NCBI RefSeq assembly: GCF_020921035.1
Contig: NC_063152.1
Coordinates: 11,050,001 to 11,114,000 of the forward strand
Length of the DNA stretch: 64,000 bases
Direction of reading: 5' to 3'
Source: Rhodamnia argentea
Taxonomy: Eukaryota; Streptophyta; Magnoliopsida; Myrtales; Myrtaceae
Below are positions 35,978 through 50,783 of the stretch, in pieces. How positions within the stretch are numbered: position 1 is the first letter of the stretch; each line of letters starts with the position of its first letter. The notes below the pieces were generated by a model. That model searched no databases. It saw only the letters and a program-made list of their open reading frames with translations, and was not told the DNA's origin. A program made the position numbers and the translations under genes.

Positions 35978-38453
35978 TCACTCATGGAAGCTACAATCTC
36001 TCCTCCTCTCCCCATGCTTCCTCCCCCTCTTGACCCCAATCAACCCCATCTTCTCCATCGCAGCTCCAAAAGCTTGAAAGAACTTCTGCTTATCCTTGGC
36101 CAAGTCCTGCACCACGGGCCTTGTCCTCGGGTCCGCGAACAAGGCCTGGTCCGAGGCGAGTAGGCCTAGCCTGGCCTCGAGATTCGCATAATACGTGTGG
36201 TCGAACAAGAACGGCGTGGTCACGTCGAACGGCGCGACAATGTCCTTGTTCCCCCCATAGTGCGGGCACGACATCCTCAGGGCCTTCAGGAGCTTCGGGT
36301 CGAGCATCGGATCGGGTTGCTTCATGCCGTTGTAGTCATAGAGGCGGCTCAAGAACTGCTCGCAGTGCGCAAACCCGATCGTGTGCGCGCCGGAGAGGAC
36401 CACCATGTCCTCCAGGGTTAGGCCCTTGGAGTTGAAGAGCTTGAGGAGCTGATCGATGGTTGAGTTTGCACGCGGGATATTAGGTGGCACTCTCGTGGCC
36501 ATTGAGATCCTCCCGTCCCACCTTCCTTTCTTCACTTGGTAATACGGACCGCCAGACTGCGATCCATGCAACATCAACTCATACCCTATGCCTACACAAC
36601 ATTATACTAAAACTCTAGCAAGTAAATAAAATGTTGTAATTCAATTTTCTCCTCAACTATTCATCAGATCGTAAAGTGGCTCCATCATGTAGTTATCACT
36701 CCTAACAATTAATCTTATATTAGAGTTGAACGTGTAATCATAGAAAAATGAAATTTCAAAAAAAAAAAAAAAAGGATCTGACGGGGTCTCGTCAAAGAGC
36801 AATTAAATTTATCGGTCTTGTCCGAAACCTTATGATGCATTTATTTAACCTTTTGTCATTACAATGATGCCTTGCTTCTAAACTTTTGGATCCCAGAAAA
36901 GCCAAGTTAACTAGACGACAACCTATTTTTTTATCACAGTGTTGTGTTGGCTGTTAAAGTATATTACCGATTAATAAAGACAAAGTTAGTCAGGTTCATA
37001 TTAATAAAAATATCTCTCCGACGAGGTTCCTTGAAAAACATATACCTAAAACGGCAAGCAAGTCCTTGTTTTATGTTTTATCAAATCCTAAGTTAGGTCC
37101 ACCAAAATTTCGTACTAAAGTTACAGGGTACATGTATTCTAACGTGTATTGCATAATAAGTTGCAATTTTTCTCAAATTTAAAATGAAAATACTATCGGA
37201 GGAACCTATATCTCCTTCAGGAAACCGGATCCGAAATTCAAAATGGATAGTCCGATTGGGACGAGGATGTGGGGGACTGATTCTGGTTCCCATACCATGA
37301 ATATTTTGTACACGAATCATCTTATATTCACAATTTATGGAAGAGTAAATCCCAAAAGAAAATAACAAAAAAAAAATTTAAAATATCTATTTGAATAGAA
37401 AAAATTAAGTTCGTCCAAAAAAAAAAAAATAGAAAAATTAAGAAAGAGAGGTTGATGGAAGTACCAGGTGGACGAAGTCTCTGGCGGCGATTGCAAGAAT
37501 GTCAGCACAAGAAACGACCCCGGGGCATCTATTTTCCACCAAGGACTTGGCTTTCGCGATCGTCTCGAATCCCTCCACCCTCAAATCTTTGTTCTCAATC
37601 GCGTCCTTCTCGGCCAACTCCTTGCTTCCCGGCTTGCTCGATATCAGTATCGACGCGTCGCATCCCTTCCACGTCGGTCATAAGTCGCGCAAAGTCAGTA
37701 GTTTCTACACTAGAATTCTCGCCGTACTCAAATCGATTAACAAATGAGCGGCGCTCGCCGAGAGTAATTTTCTTGGCGAGTCGATGATTTTCCGCACTTT
37801 TTCCTCATGATTTCTCTTGTTCGCTATGAAAACGAAGAGAATTATCGGCTCGTAACTCATACCCGGCCGACTATGATCGACAATTGTGGTGGATTTGGGG
37901 AATGGAACAATAGCGAAACCCGAAACCGTCGCGGAAGGGTTAAATTGAAATTTTTCTTAAGATTAGCGGATGAAAACTGTAATTTCGGTATTGTTGACGT
38001 CGTAGACAGACTCATCAGTGTAGATACAAGAACATGCAAGGGTGCGGTCACCAAGTATAATAAAAAATATTCATGATGTAGGAGTTGTTCAACTGTCAGT
38101 GCCTGGGTGTTAACTTCCTTTCCTGCTATTGCATGCACGTGAAAGTAAGTTCAGAGAGAGAGAGAGAGAGAGATTACTTCAACGAAGCAGTCATGGAAGA
38201 AGAGCCGGATGGTGGCCGGCCCGGAGACCGGCACTTCCTTGAACCGTTGGCTCGTGACTGACGCGACAAGTTGCTCAACCTGGGGGCACGACTTGGTGTA
38301 ATAGTCCAACGACATCTGGCGGTGGCGGCCTGTGGCATTGGCGGCCGCTGCGGCTGCGGCAGATCGATTTGGCTGGCTGCATACGAGGATGAGGGTGATG
38401 AAAAGGGTCGATGAGCAAGTTAGAGGAGAAGAATGAGAAGGGAGATGAGGCAT
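35978..38453 (-). CDS. Class III peroxidase, PRX19-like (351 aa, 3 exons)
   Basis: Exons 38453-38178, 37665-37465 and 36556-35978. An N-terminal hydrophobic signal ([10 protein letters not shown]) is followed by the mature start [12 protein letters not shown]. The catalytic Arg83 and His87 lie in [15 protein letters not shown], the haem-ligand His217 in [12 protein letters not shown], and [14 protein letters not shown] and GRWDGR are standard. It is a secreted haem peroxidase acting on phenolics and H2O2 in the cell wall. The wording [20 protein letters not shown] and [30 protein letters not shown] points to the Arabidopsis PRX19 lineage. An alanine run ([10 protein letters not shown]) precedes the mature part. 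Intron 1 begins GTAATC followed directly by a CT tract (about 38,153-38,172). No lesion seen. Confidence 0.94.
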
Positions 38454-40924
38454 GTTTGTTGCCAAGCGCAGCTTGAAGACAAAAATCAGTGAGAAAAGTG
38501 TTGGAGGGACATTGAAGTTAGTGACAAAGGTTGTTGTCTTGTTGGGACGGAATGCCCATGGGAGAGAGAGAGAATCAAGACCCGTGAAGCACAAACCACA
38601 AGGACAAGAGCTCCTACATACACCATAATACAAACGAAAATCAAAAGGGATGGATGAAAAGCAAGAAGGAAAAGTTTATGTTGTAATGCTGGATCATATA
38701 GCACATGCTGACACTAACATGTTATCACTTTGTTTTTTTTTTTTTTTTGGATGATATATATGATATTCGAAATACTCACATCAGCAATTTCCGACCATAA
38801 TTGGCCAGATGGACTCAATTGGTAACACGTGAAAAATATTTAGAGCTTAATTGACAAAATTAAAACTGCAAAAAGTTTAGGAATTTTAGGACAATTTTCT
38901 TGATTCCGCCTAAAACACTATCGTATTGGCACGAAATGCGTCTAACCATTCGGCCAACTCTTTAATGTCTAATTTCATTAAGCATATTGGAAAGCAACAC
39001 ATTGAGTGATTATTTATGAATTCTTCCTTACAAAAAAGAACAACACTTGGTAATATCCTAGCGTGAACGCTACATGATATATCTTCTTCTATCAAAACTT
39101 TCGTGCGAGGAGAGAAGTTACCCATGGAGGTGCCACCCTCTCTAATTATAACTTGTGAATTTTGATAACCATGGTATTGGTAAATTCGACCACGGCGACA
39201 AGAGGCCATCCTCGGAGAAACTATTACTGCTCAAGAAGCGATTGTCATCAAAAGCAAGAATCTAGTCACGGGAAAGGAGCAAGTCACCATATGCCATCAT
39301 GATTGACGACCCAGAACGATCTCTGCTGCATTTACTATTTTGCGGAGCTAGCAAAGAAGGAGAATATTCCTTTTCCAAGCGATATGGCGTTTGAAACTCT
39401 TTAAGCAATTAGACTTATTGAATTCCGTTCGTATACGCCTTCTGCTAGGATGCACGTGTAAGTTGTGTTAAATAAATCTCATTTTGAGAATTGGTGTAAT
39501 GTAGAGCTGTTAATATATTATAATTAGTCCATAATTCATTGGCTTAAGTTTTGGAGTAAAGATGGATTCGATTGGATATGTTGACGTGCTCGGACTTGAG
39601 CTTTTTCTTGGCGATCTCCCCAAATGATGGTATTAGACTTTTATTACGCACTCCTAACATCTTCATATCCCGCACATTATCTCCGTGCTCACAAAACCTA
39701 AGAGGACGACCTCAAAATAATACACAACGATTCGTACTTAGGTCTCTGCAAAGAAGACAACGGCCGAGATTTGTGGATCCGTCAATTTTTTCTCGCCAAA
39801 TGGTATCATCCAACGACTGACGGTTAACGATGCACGCTACAATGTCGTGTGAGATGGTCGTTTGTACAATTTTGGCTTGGCTAACTTGAAAAAGTTTGGT
39901 GGTGTTTCTAATTAAAATGGAAGGCAGCAACAGCTGATTGGTGGGCAATGGAATCACAGGCAAAAAGGCCACACAAAGCGTGAAGCTTCTTAAATGCAGG
40001 ACATGTGCAAAGGAAGGACATCACCCACATCGCAAGATTCTCTTCAATGGTCTTGAAATGGTTCAGGCCAATTTGATTCCATTTTCTTCCCCCCACTGTG
40101 CTTCTCTGGTCTCTCTCTTTAGCGTAAAGTGAGCCTTTCTGATGTATGGAGTGCAGTTAGAAAGCTAAGGAGGACCACCACCCTTCATATCTTATGATAA
40201 TATGTTCTTCCTCTTTATATAAGAAAACTGAATGCCTTTCAAAAGTTAGGTACTCCATGAAGTGGCAGTCCACTCACATATGGTGATATTAGCAACCAAC
40301 AAATTCGAAGAAAAGTCGTAAATTCGCGATTCGTTTGGATGTTTGGACACGAATCGGGATATGATATGATAATGTGGGATTAGAAATCTTTTCAATAGTG
40401 GAAAATTTCATCATTTATATGGTGCATCCAAGATAAGATTAAAACTCCATTCGAAATGAAAAGGGAATTTGGTGGGGGAAGCTTACCGATGAAGGCGTTC
40501 AAGTCGAGGATGAGTCGATCTACTAAACTGAATCTAAGCAACAGTGCTTGCTTGCAGATTCCTTTCGACTACCAATTGTTTTTATACTCCTACTTGATGA
40601 TAAGAGTCACGTCTTAAGTCCGTTTATTTGGCGAAAAATAAATGATTTAAAAGATATTTTCTAGAATGATTGTCTGCATTACTGAAACTAATTTATCAAT
40701 GAAAAAAATACTTTCATGATCGACAATTATTTGTGTGAATTTTTAAGTGACCAGTGAAAATAATTTTCGTTTATTAAATTTTATAAGCGATACAAGCAAT
40801 CATTTTTAGAAAAATATTTTTCAAATCATTCATTTTTCGCAACGTCACCGTCGCTAGAGCACGTAGCCGGTAGCCACTGTTTTATGGTATATCTGGAAAG
40901 CGTGAAACAACTCTGTCTTCAAGC
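38454..40924. other. Intergenic region upstream of peroxidase
   Basis: The peroxidase promoter side, then repeat-like text: a partial family A arm (about 38,780-38,890) and a family B repeat at 40,620-40,840. Open frames near 39,700-40,140 have no recognised domain. Confidence 0.5.
40620..40840. repeat. Dispersed AT-rich inverted-repeat element, family B
   Basis: Recognisable by ATTTGGCGAAAAATAAATGA at one end and AATATTTTTCAAATCATTCA at the other, which are imperfect inverted repeats. Related copies are at about 18,000-18,260, 58,070-58,320 and partly 10,500-10,650. MITE-like with no coding. Confidence 0.5.
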
Positions 40925-41277
40925 ACCAAGTTCCAGATCCAAGAAGCACCGAGCAAAGCAGTTCTAAAGGTTAATATAGAAGAGTCGCTTGAAGAAGGAG
41001 CTCCGAACGCAGCAATCGCCTGCATATGCCGCGATTATACTGGAAGAGGATCGTTGACGGATTCGCGAAACCGGCAAAGGCAGCATCTGCAGTTCACGCC
41101 GAATCCCTAGCGCTGAACGAAAGCTCTAAAGTTCCTGCCGGAGCGGAAACACGAAAAAATCTCCTTGGATACGGACTGTGCTAAACTGTTAAGTGCTTTG
41201 GAGAGACCAGATCAAGTCCCGTGGGAAGTAAGGTCTCTTATCAGTGATCGTCACGATCTGATGTTTCCACTTCTCAG
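40925..41277 (+). pseudogene. RNase H-like (RVT_3) fragment with frameshifts
   Basis: Reading across frames gives EAPSKAVLKVNIEESL, EGAPNAAIACICRDYTG, VDGFAKPAKAASAVHAESLA, and TDCAKLLSALERPDQVPW. This is the RNase H-like domain found at the end of plant LINE polyproteins and many RVT_3 relatives. The frame changes near 41,053 and 41,130. The first catalytic Asp of the KVNVDGS motif is Glu here. It is a dead fragment with no RT sequence beside it. Confidence 0.72.
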
Positions 41278-41483
41278 ACCTCAAGATGGGCTTTTGTTCC
41301 GACTGGTTGGCTCGGGCCCAAAGGGAAAAAAACTCTCCCACGGAATTGGCTTTTGCACCTGCTGCAAGCCCTATGGGCTTTGCTAGTAAGAAGCTTCGGC
41401 TTTTGAACTGATCAAGATTCAACAATGGTGCTCCCCCCTTCACCCTCGAGCCTAAAACTAGGCCCCCTGTACATGGATTTACA

Positions 41484-44978
<3,495 letters not shown>

Positions 44979-45054
44979 CACGAAAACCTGAATAACTCCT
45001 CCTCGTAAACTGAACAAGAAGCTTTCAACTATGTTGATCATTGTCTTTGGGTTT

Positions 45055-45300
45055 GTAATAAAAGGGACTCATGTCGCAGTTCCTACATACTTATTAGAGA
45101 GGACAATACGTAAGTGCAAAGGAAGTGACTTTCCAGGAAAATAGAGGTAGGAAAATGATTGGATGCAAACTTTTGGCAGCATGTGGTGCATGGACCAAAA
45201 AGTCAGTGTTGATTTGGTCTTTCTGGGACTATGGTTTTATTTTATTATTTTCCTGGAAAGTCTTTCTTGGACTGAAGGGAAGAGTCCATGGTCAGTATTC
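45055..45300 (-). promoter_or_regulatory. Conserved upstream region of GLR-A
   Basis: Read on the plus strand, CGCAGTTCCTACATACTTATTA resembles the same position before GLR-C (CGCAGTTCCTACTTATTTATAG). Further upstream, ACGTAAGTGCAAAGGAAG also occurs before GLR-B, and TGATTTGGTCTTTCT matches GLR-C. In GLR-C the element contains CTATAAATA, a good TATA box, which is degraded in GLR-A. This shared block suggests a duplicated core promoter. Confidence 0.6.
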
Positions 45301-45639
45301 ATGTGGGGTAACGCGGCCCGATTCTTCCAAGATTCTTTTTGTTTTTTTCGTCGACTTTAAGAATGGACCAAGTCATTGTCTGTATTGATGGCATTAGGAT
45401 TCGAGTGGACCCAAAATTGTCAAAGGATGGAGAAGTCTTCTCGTCCTTGAGCCTTCGTTCGCGTTCGGATTGCTGCGAACGGGTCCAACTTTTCAGCGAT
45501 GTGGCGGTATTCGTTCCACACGAGAAGATGGCTGCTCTGGTTACTCACCTTCTTCCAGATTCCACCAGTCCTGTCAATTCAAATTGGTAGAATCTTGAAG
45601 CGGGCACGTAGGTGTGCCAATCAAGCACCCCGTTTCAAG

Positions 45640-46215
45640 AGAGGTCAATATCACGAAAAATTTCAAATTAATTTAGATAAATTTATTTTAAATTATTTTT
45701 TTGATCACAAAAAATTTCAAACTGGTATATATGTGACCAATTTACAGCTATTTTTTTACCACCGAAAATTTCAAATTTGTACACTTGTGATAAATTTATC
45801 TCAAACCGGTACACTTGTGACGAATTTACCATCCATTAATTTTTCTTTAAATTTTACCATCAAATTATTGAGTTCAATGACAACCGAGAGTTAACATGTG
45901 TACTAGTTTAGGATTTTTATCCTCTATTTATCACAAATGTATCAATTTAGGATTTTTCGTAATATTAACCGGATTTAATGGAAATTAATAAAGGATAAAT
46001 TTGACATATGTGCACCGATTGCGATTTTTGGTGGTAAATAAATTTAATTTGGGGTAAATTTGTCATTATATACTAGTTTGAGGCTTTTTGCGGTCAAAAA
46101 ATTAGTTTATGTTAAATTTATTATAAGTGTACCGACTTTGGATTTTTTGTGGTAAAAAAAATAATTTTGGATAAATTTGTCACATGTATGCCAGTTTGGA
46201 GTTTTTTGTGGCATT
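45640..46215. repeat. Foldback element, family C
   Basis: Multiple short arms with ACCGGTACACTTGTGA / AAATTTATC text on the left and TAAATTTGTCA...TACCAGTTT-type text on the right form a long imperfect inverted repeat. No coding. Confidence 0.55.
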
Positions 46216-46391
46216 AACCATTTAAAGAAACCTCCCTTCTTTACTCCTTTCTGTCTCTCTCATCTACCAACTAGGCGGTCCAAACTTGACCTCAATATGC
46301 ACAAGGAGCTCCAGCCACATTGCCGCGCTCGTTCCGCCATCGCCTATCATTGCTCCCGCACCCTTCCGTCCAAAGCACAGGGCACGGTATA

Positions 46392-47025
46392 TGTAACGAC
46401 CCGGTCCAACAAGGGTATGGAGTGATTGCCGGGGCCGGAGGGCCTGGATTGGGAGCGGCTCCTAGCGTGCTTTTGGGATGGCGAAGGGAGCATAAATGAA
46501 TCAAATTATGCATCGGATAGGGGGAGAGCGATTTTGGAATATATGTGTGAAAGTTGGAATTAACTCACCGGGTCACCTTTTGACTTAACGGCAACGGTTA
46601 GTTTTGGAACTACAAAGTTAAGCGTGCTCAAGTGGAAGTAACCTCAAGATGGGTGACCTCATGGGAAGGTGCCGTAAGGCTCGATATAGGACGGGTTAAA
46701 GTGGACAATACCTCGGTGAGTTAAATCTAGGGCGTTACAATATGGTATCAAAGCGAGTCCCTCGGTCCAACGAGGGTAGGAAGTGATCACCAGGGCGAGA
46801 GGGTTTGAATAAGGAGGGAGAGCGATTCTGAAATATATATGTGAAAGTTGAAATTAACTCACAAAAGCGCCTTTTGACATAACGACAGCGGTTAGCTTTG
46901 GTTAGATGTGCTTAGGAGAGAGTACTCCCAGAATGGGTGATCTCTTAGGAAGGTGCCCACCTAGGCTAAGTATGGAAAGGACCAAAATGGACAATACCTC
47001 GTAGAGTTAAATCCAGCGCGCCAAA
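46392..47025 (+). mobile_element. Cassandra-like TRIM retrotransposon (complete, 634 bp)
   Basis: A first LTR (46,392-46,739, TGTAACGACC...GGGCGTTACA, 348 bp) is followed by a primer-binding site TGGTATCAAAGC (46,743) typical of initiator Met-tRNA priming. A second, more diverged and deleted LTR runs from about 46,757 to 47,025. Both ends are flanked by GTATA (46,387-46,391 and 47,026-47,030). The LTRs carry a 5S-rRNA-like segment, the defining feature of Cassandra TRIMs. No protein is encoded; such elements depend on other retrotransposons. Confidence 0.85.
46608..46669 (+). other. 5S rRNA-like segment in the Cassandra LTR
   Basis: AGTTAAGCGTGCT (box A of 5S genes) and, 18 bp later, GATGGGTGACCTC (box C) are nearly identical to plant 5S rRNA, with the intervening sequence diverged. 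The second LTR holds a degraded copy (ATGGGTGATCTC). It is not a true 5S gene because the 5' and 3' parts are absent. Confidence 0.85.
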
Positions 47026-47290
47026 GTATATTGGCCAAAGAGAGAGAGGAGAGAAGGGAAAGTGGGAGATGGAATGCATAGGTGGGATTTTCTCCATGCT
47101 CACCAGCACTTCTTCGGGGCTATTACCAAAAAAAAAAATCATAATCAACCTTTTTTTCTTTGGCTTTCACCAATTTTTACTAACCCTTATAGCTAATTTC
47201 AAAAGATCCTACCACAAGCAAACCTTTTTTTTTTTTTTTGACTTACCAACTTTTCTTCGACTAAGCCACACTTCAAAGTTTAAGGTAACC

Positions 47291-48450
47291 TGTATATTCT
47301 GCAGCCAATCATTGGAAGTTGTTGCTGTCTTAGTTCTGTTTTGCTAGTTTGCTGGCTGGGATGCACACTTTGTTACATAGCCCTCTCACCAACTTACTTT
47401 ATTACTCTCTCCAATTACAACTGTTGGAGTTGTTGTTCTCGGTGGGTTTTTGGTTGGTGTTGGTACTACGGACCCTTTAAGCTACTGTGTAATCATCCCA
47501 TTGGTCCTATAAGGATGATTTCAACTAGTCACCTTCATTGTTGCTCGGGTGTCTTGCTCACTAATGGATGGTCCCGTTGCATCACTTTGGCTGCTGCTCA
47601 TACTCCTTCCAATTCTCTATGCTACTCCCTTTCTGGTTTATTCTCCGATCGCTATAGGCTGCATTATTGGTGCCCTTCCCCTTGCTCTACTGCTGCTACC
47701 TCCTCTGTTCCATATTTGTTGGGGCTTCTTGGGCTGATTGGTTATATTGTGTGCTGATAACCCCGGATTCTTGCCCTCCTCGGTCTGCTCTGTTCTTGCG
47801 TTGCTTCTACTAAGTTGTTCTTTTATCGCTCTTGGGTTGCTCAACCTGATTCTGCCGGTGCTACATAACTTAATCGGGCCAACTACTACCGACTTGCTGC
47901 TGCTTTTGATCCCCTTGACTATTGCATTCGTACTTTGGTGCTGTTACCAATTGGTTCTTCTGCTACTCCTGGACTTGACGTGCTGGTTCTACCGGTGCTA
48001 CACCACGGGAGTCCCTCTTGCTACTGCCCTCCTCTACCCCTAATGCTGATTGGAGGCTTCTCTTTTGCTGTTGCACGATACATCCTACACCAATGCATGA
48101 TCTTGGCCTTCGATGCTGCTGGTACCGGTCTTGTGGTTTTGGGTTCCTTTGTCTCTGGAGTCCTATTGTATCTCAGCATTTCTATGCTCCTAGCTTTCAT
48201 TGTTCCGTACTCTTTCTTTCCTTACTTAGGGCTACATGTTTAGCCACTTGTTTACTCCTTTTGGCTGCTGTGGCTATGGGTCATTGCGTCCTTGATGCTC
48301 CTCCGTATTTTGCAACCGATTCACCGTTGAACCATCTCCGGCACTCATGGTGCCACCGATGGTTCATGGTTTTTTTGTGTCCGGTTTTCCTACTTGTACC
48401 TAGTCTCTTCAAAAGTTCAATACACACTTACCTAACCAAAAAAAAAAAAA
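47291..48450 (+). mobile_element. Poly(A) retroposon with 16 bp target duplication
   Basis: The segment ends in a run of about 13-16 A (48,438-48,453). It is flanked by AAAGTTTAAGGTAACC (47,275-47,290) and AAAGTTTAAGGTTACC (48,451-48,466), which match at 15 of 16 bases, a clear target-primed insertion. The 1,160 bp body is rich in CTGCTG/TTGCT and gives overlapping hydrophobic open frames (for example 47,738-48,043) with no recognisable domain. The simplest reading is a 5'-truncated LINE 3' region; a processed transcript of unknown origin is possible. Confidence 0.65.
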
Positions 48451-48466
48451 AAAGTTTAAGGTTACC

Positions 48467-49533
48467 AACTTGCAAATCAGCCCGTGTGGTTGGAAGTAAC
48501 GAGTCAACCACGATCGTCTTTAGACTCGTTTTGACCCTCAATCATCAATCCACAATCGGTTGCCTATCATTGATGATCGATGGTGGTTGGAGGTGGGGGG
48601 TGATCGCGCGGTGGTTGTAAGTTACGACAACCATGGTTGTGGTGGTAGTCCTCGTGCATGGTCAGCGAAGCAAAATCCGAATGTGTCACTTCATTACTCC
48701 ATTGTTGAAAGATAACATGGCTTATAAAACTATTTTATAACATTTTAATCCAACAGAATATAGCCCACCCTTATTCAAGATTTCTTATCTGCATTTTATT
48801 TGGTTATATATGAATTTATCCGGTCTGGATAACGTCGTCAAACACCAGATATTATAATTTGTTATCCTATGGAGCTTAAATCGGAACTACTAAAGGCAAT
48901 CAAAAAGCCTAACATGGAGGACATTCACTCTAATGACACACTTCTAGCCTCAGTCAAGGGAAAACCTATATCAGGTTGTAAAAAGATCATGTCTAATTGA
49001 TCTCAAATTTCATCACATGCGGTTAAACATGGCAGCGAATCATTTCAGCTATGGGGTGAGCAAAAAGAACGAATCGGACCGAAAACCGCTCAAATCGGTC
49101 ATTTGTGAGCGGTTCCTAGAGGCACCGGTCCGATTCTCGATTTCATATAAATGGAACTAGTGACAGGCGGTTCATTTCCCGGTTTTAGGATGGAAATCGG
49201 ACTGATCGAATCGCCTGAACCGGACTGAGTTTTTTTTTTTTTTAATTTATAGAAAAAGCAGAAATAGGGCGAGATCTAGGTCTTCTCAAGCTCGATGCAA
49301 AACTGCATACACACAATGCTAACAATGAAGGAAACTGGAGAGAGGGGGGAGGTGGGATTTTCATGTCACTAACTTGAAGAACTTGGAAAAAAAAAACAAA
49401 AAATTCAAGAGCTGAACGAGAGAAAAAATCGACGAGATGAGGTCATTCTTCAAAGCCATACATGAGAATGCTATGTGAGTTGTGCTATCCATCTTCAGAT
49501 TTTTGCCCAGAGATGTTACGAGGAATAATAACC
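48467..49533. other. Intergenic stretch
   Basis: No gene. A block near 49,040-49,235 of the 'gaatcggaccgaaaaccgctc...ggttc...ccggttttagg' type resembles the repeat at 20,030-20,545. The rest shows nothing recognisable. Confidence 0.45.
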
Positions 49534-49905
49534 AAATGATCCCCGAACTTTGACCTAATATGTAATATAGTCTATGAACTTTATTTCGATGTGCAATATG
49601 ATCCATAAACTTTAAATTTATTTAATGTGGTCCTTGAACATTTGATACGTGTTCGATTTAGTCCCTAAATTATGTGAAAATGTTTAATGTTATTCCTGAA
49701 CTTGAACTAATGGATGGACAATATGGAATATTTTCACATAATCTAAGAACTAAATTGAACACGTACAAAAAGTTCATGGACCACATTGAATAAAATTAAA
49801 GTTCGGAGACGGCATTACACATTGAGCCAATATTCTAAGAGCGCATTGAACTAATTAGCAGTTTAGGGATCATATTACAAATTGGCCAAAGTTCGGGGAC
49901 CATTT
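49534..49905. mobile_element. MITE-like inverted-repeat element
   Basis: Terminal inverted repeats are AAATGATCCCCGAACTTTG at the left and the reverse complement AAATGGTCCCCGAACTTTG at the right. The similarity continues imperfectly inward across most of the element (for example TTCGATTTAGTCCCTAA against its mirrored arm). 372 bp with no coding. Confidence 0.7.
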
Positions 49906-50689
49906 GCATGATTTCCCAGCGTTACAAGAAGCGACCTTCTATCTATGTTCATTCCCTACGCAAACCAGTTGCAGAATTCTGCAACTTTGGCACACCAGAA
50001 GTTAGTAAAGGTTTATCTTCAGGATCAGAAACGGCTCTGTCATGTTGAATCCAAGACCCCAAAGAGCCAGGAGGAGCAGCAGAAGCATTTCAGAGCGCAT
50101 TTCCCCCCATTTCCACTCCCTTATAAATGCCATGGCAAGTTAGCAACTTCCTTAATTTATTCATGAGTCCATTCCAGATCTCCAGTAATGAGCTAGTTGG
50201 GCCGCATTACTTTGTGACAATAAATAAGGCATATAAAAGTTTGCCAGAAGGGGGAAAAAAAAATCCGTACTTTTTGGCAAAAAACAGTAGAATTAGCTTA
50301 CATGCTATGAATTTGTTGTTGATGTTCTAGTGTATATTTTCTCGCGGTAGTTTATGAAAGAGCCTAAAGCCTCAAAACCCTAATTTGAACACGAAATTTG
50401 TTCTGTCTTCAACAAACAAAGCCTTAAAGCAAGGACAAATAGTGCTTGTATGCATGGATTGCCCCCATAGCTGCCGTAATCGATTCTACATTTCCGACAC
50501 ACAGTATAAATTTCGAAAGAGGATGAACAGAGTCCAAAGCCGAGCCCGTCAAGGGTTCCAAACCATAAATCGTCTGGGGATCTCAACCATCATCCCCGTT
50601 GTTTTCGAAAAATGAGCATACGTATATAGCAATAGGCAAATGACTACAACCCTTTCCATCTTCCAAAATGTACAGTAAGATTCAGATTT

Positions 50690-50783
50690 TGAATTTGATC
50701 AAGATTCAAGAACAATGTGCTCCCCCTTTATCATCGGGCCTAAGAACTATGCCACTGTACATTGATTTACACTACAAGATACT
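50690..50783 (-). other. Orphaned 3' flank of GLR-B
   Basis: Closely similar to the sequence after the GLR-A stop (41,400-41,490). Both carry GATCAAGATTCAA, GTGCTCCCCC, and a TGTACAT-GATTTACACTACAA stretch. In GLR-B this segment is now separated from the gene by the solo LTR. It marks where the original last codon, stop and 3' UTR lay. Confidence 0.85.

Noticed and set aside
36121-36435. Plus-strand 104-residue frame over the peroxidase
   Set aside because: Antisense shadow of peroxidase exon 3.
39712-40096. Minus-strand frames that might be a LINE zinc-knuckle region
   Set aside because: Checked for the zf-RVT pattern; the Cys/His spacing does not fit.
46608-46669. A genuine 5S rRNA gene
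   Set aside because: Only the box A to box C part is similar, and it lies within an LTR with TG...CA ends and a target duplication.
47341-48620. Series of hydrophobic open frames that could be membrane proteins
   Set aside because: They overlap each other, lie inside a retroposed segment with an A tail, and show no domain or conserved start. Kept only as part of the mobile element.
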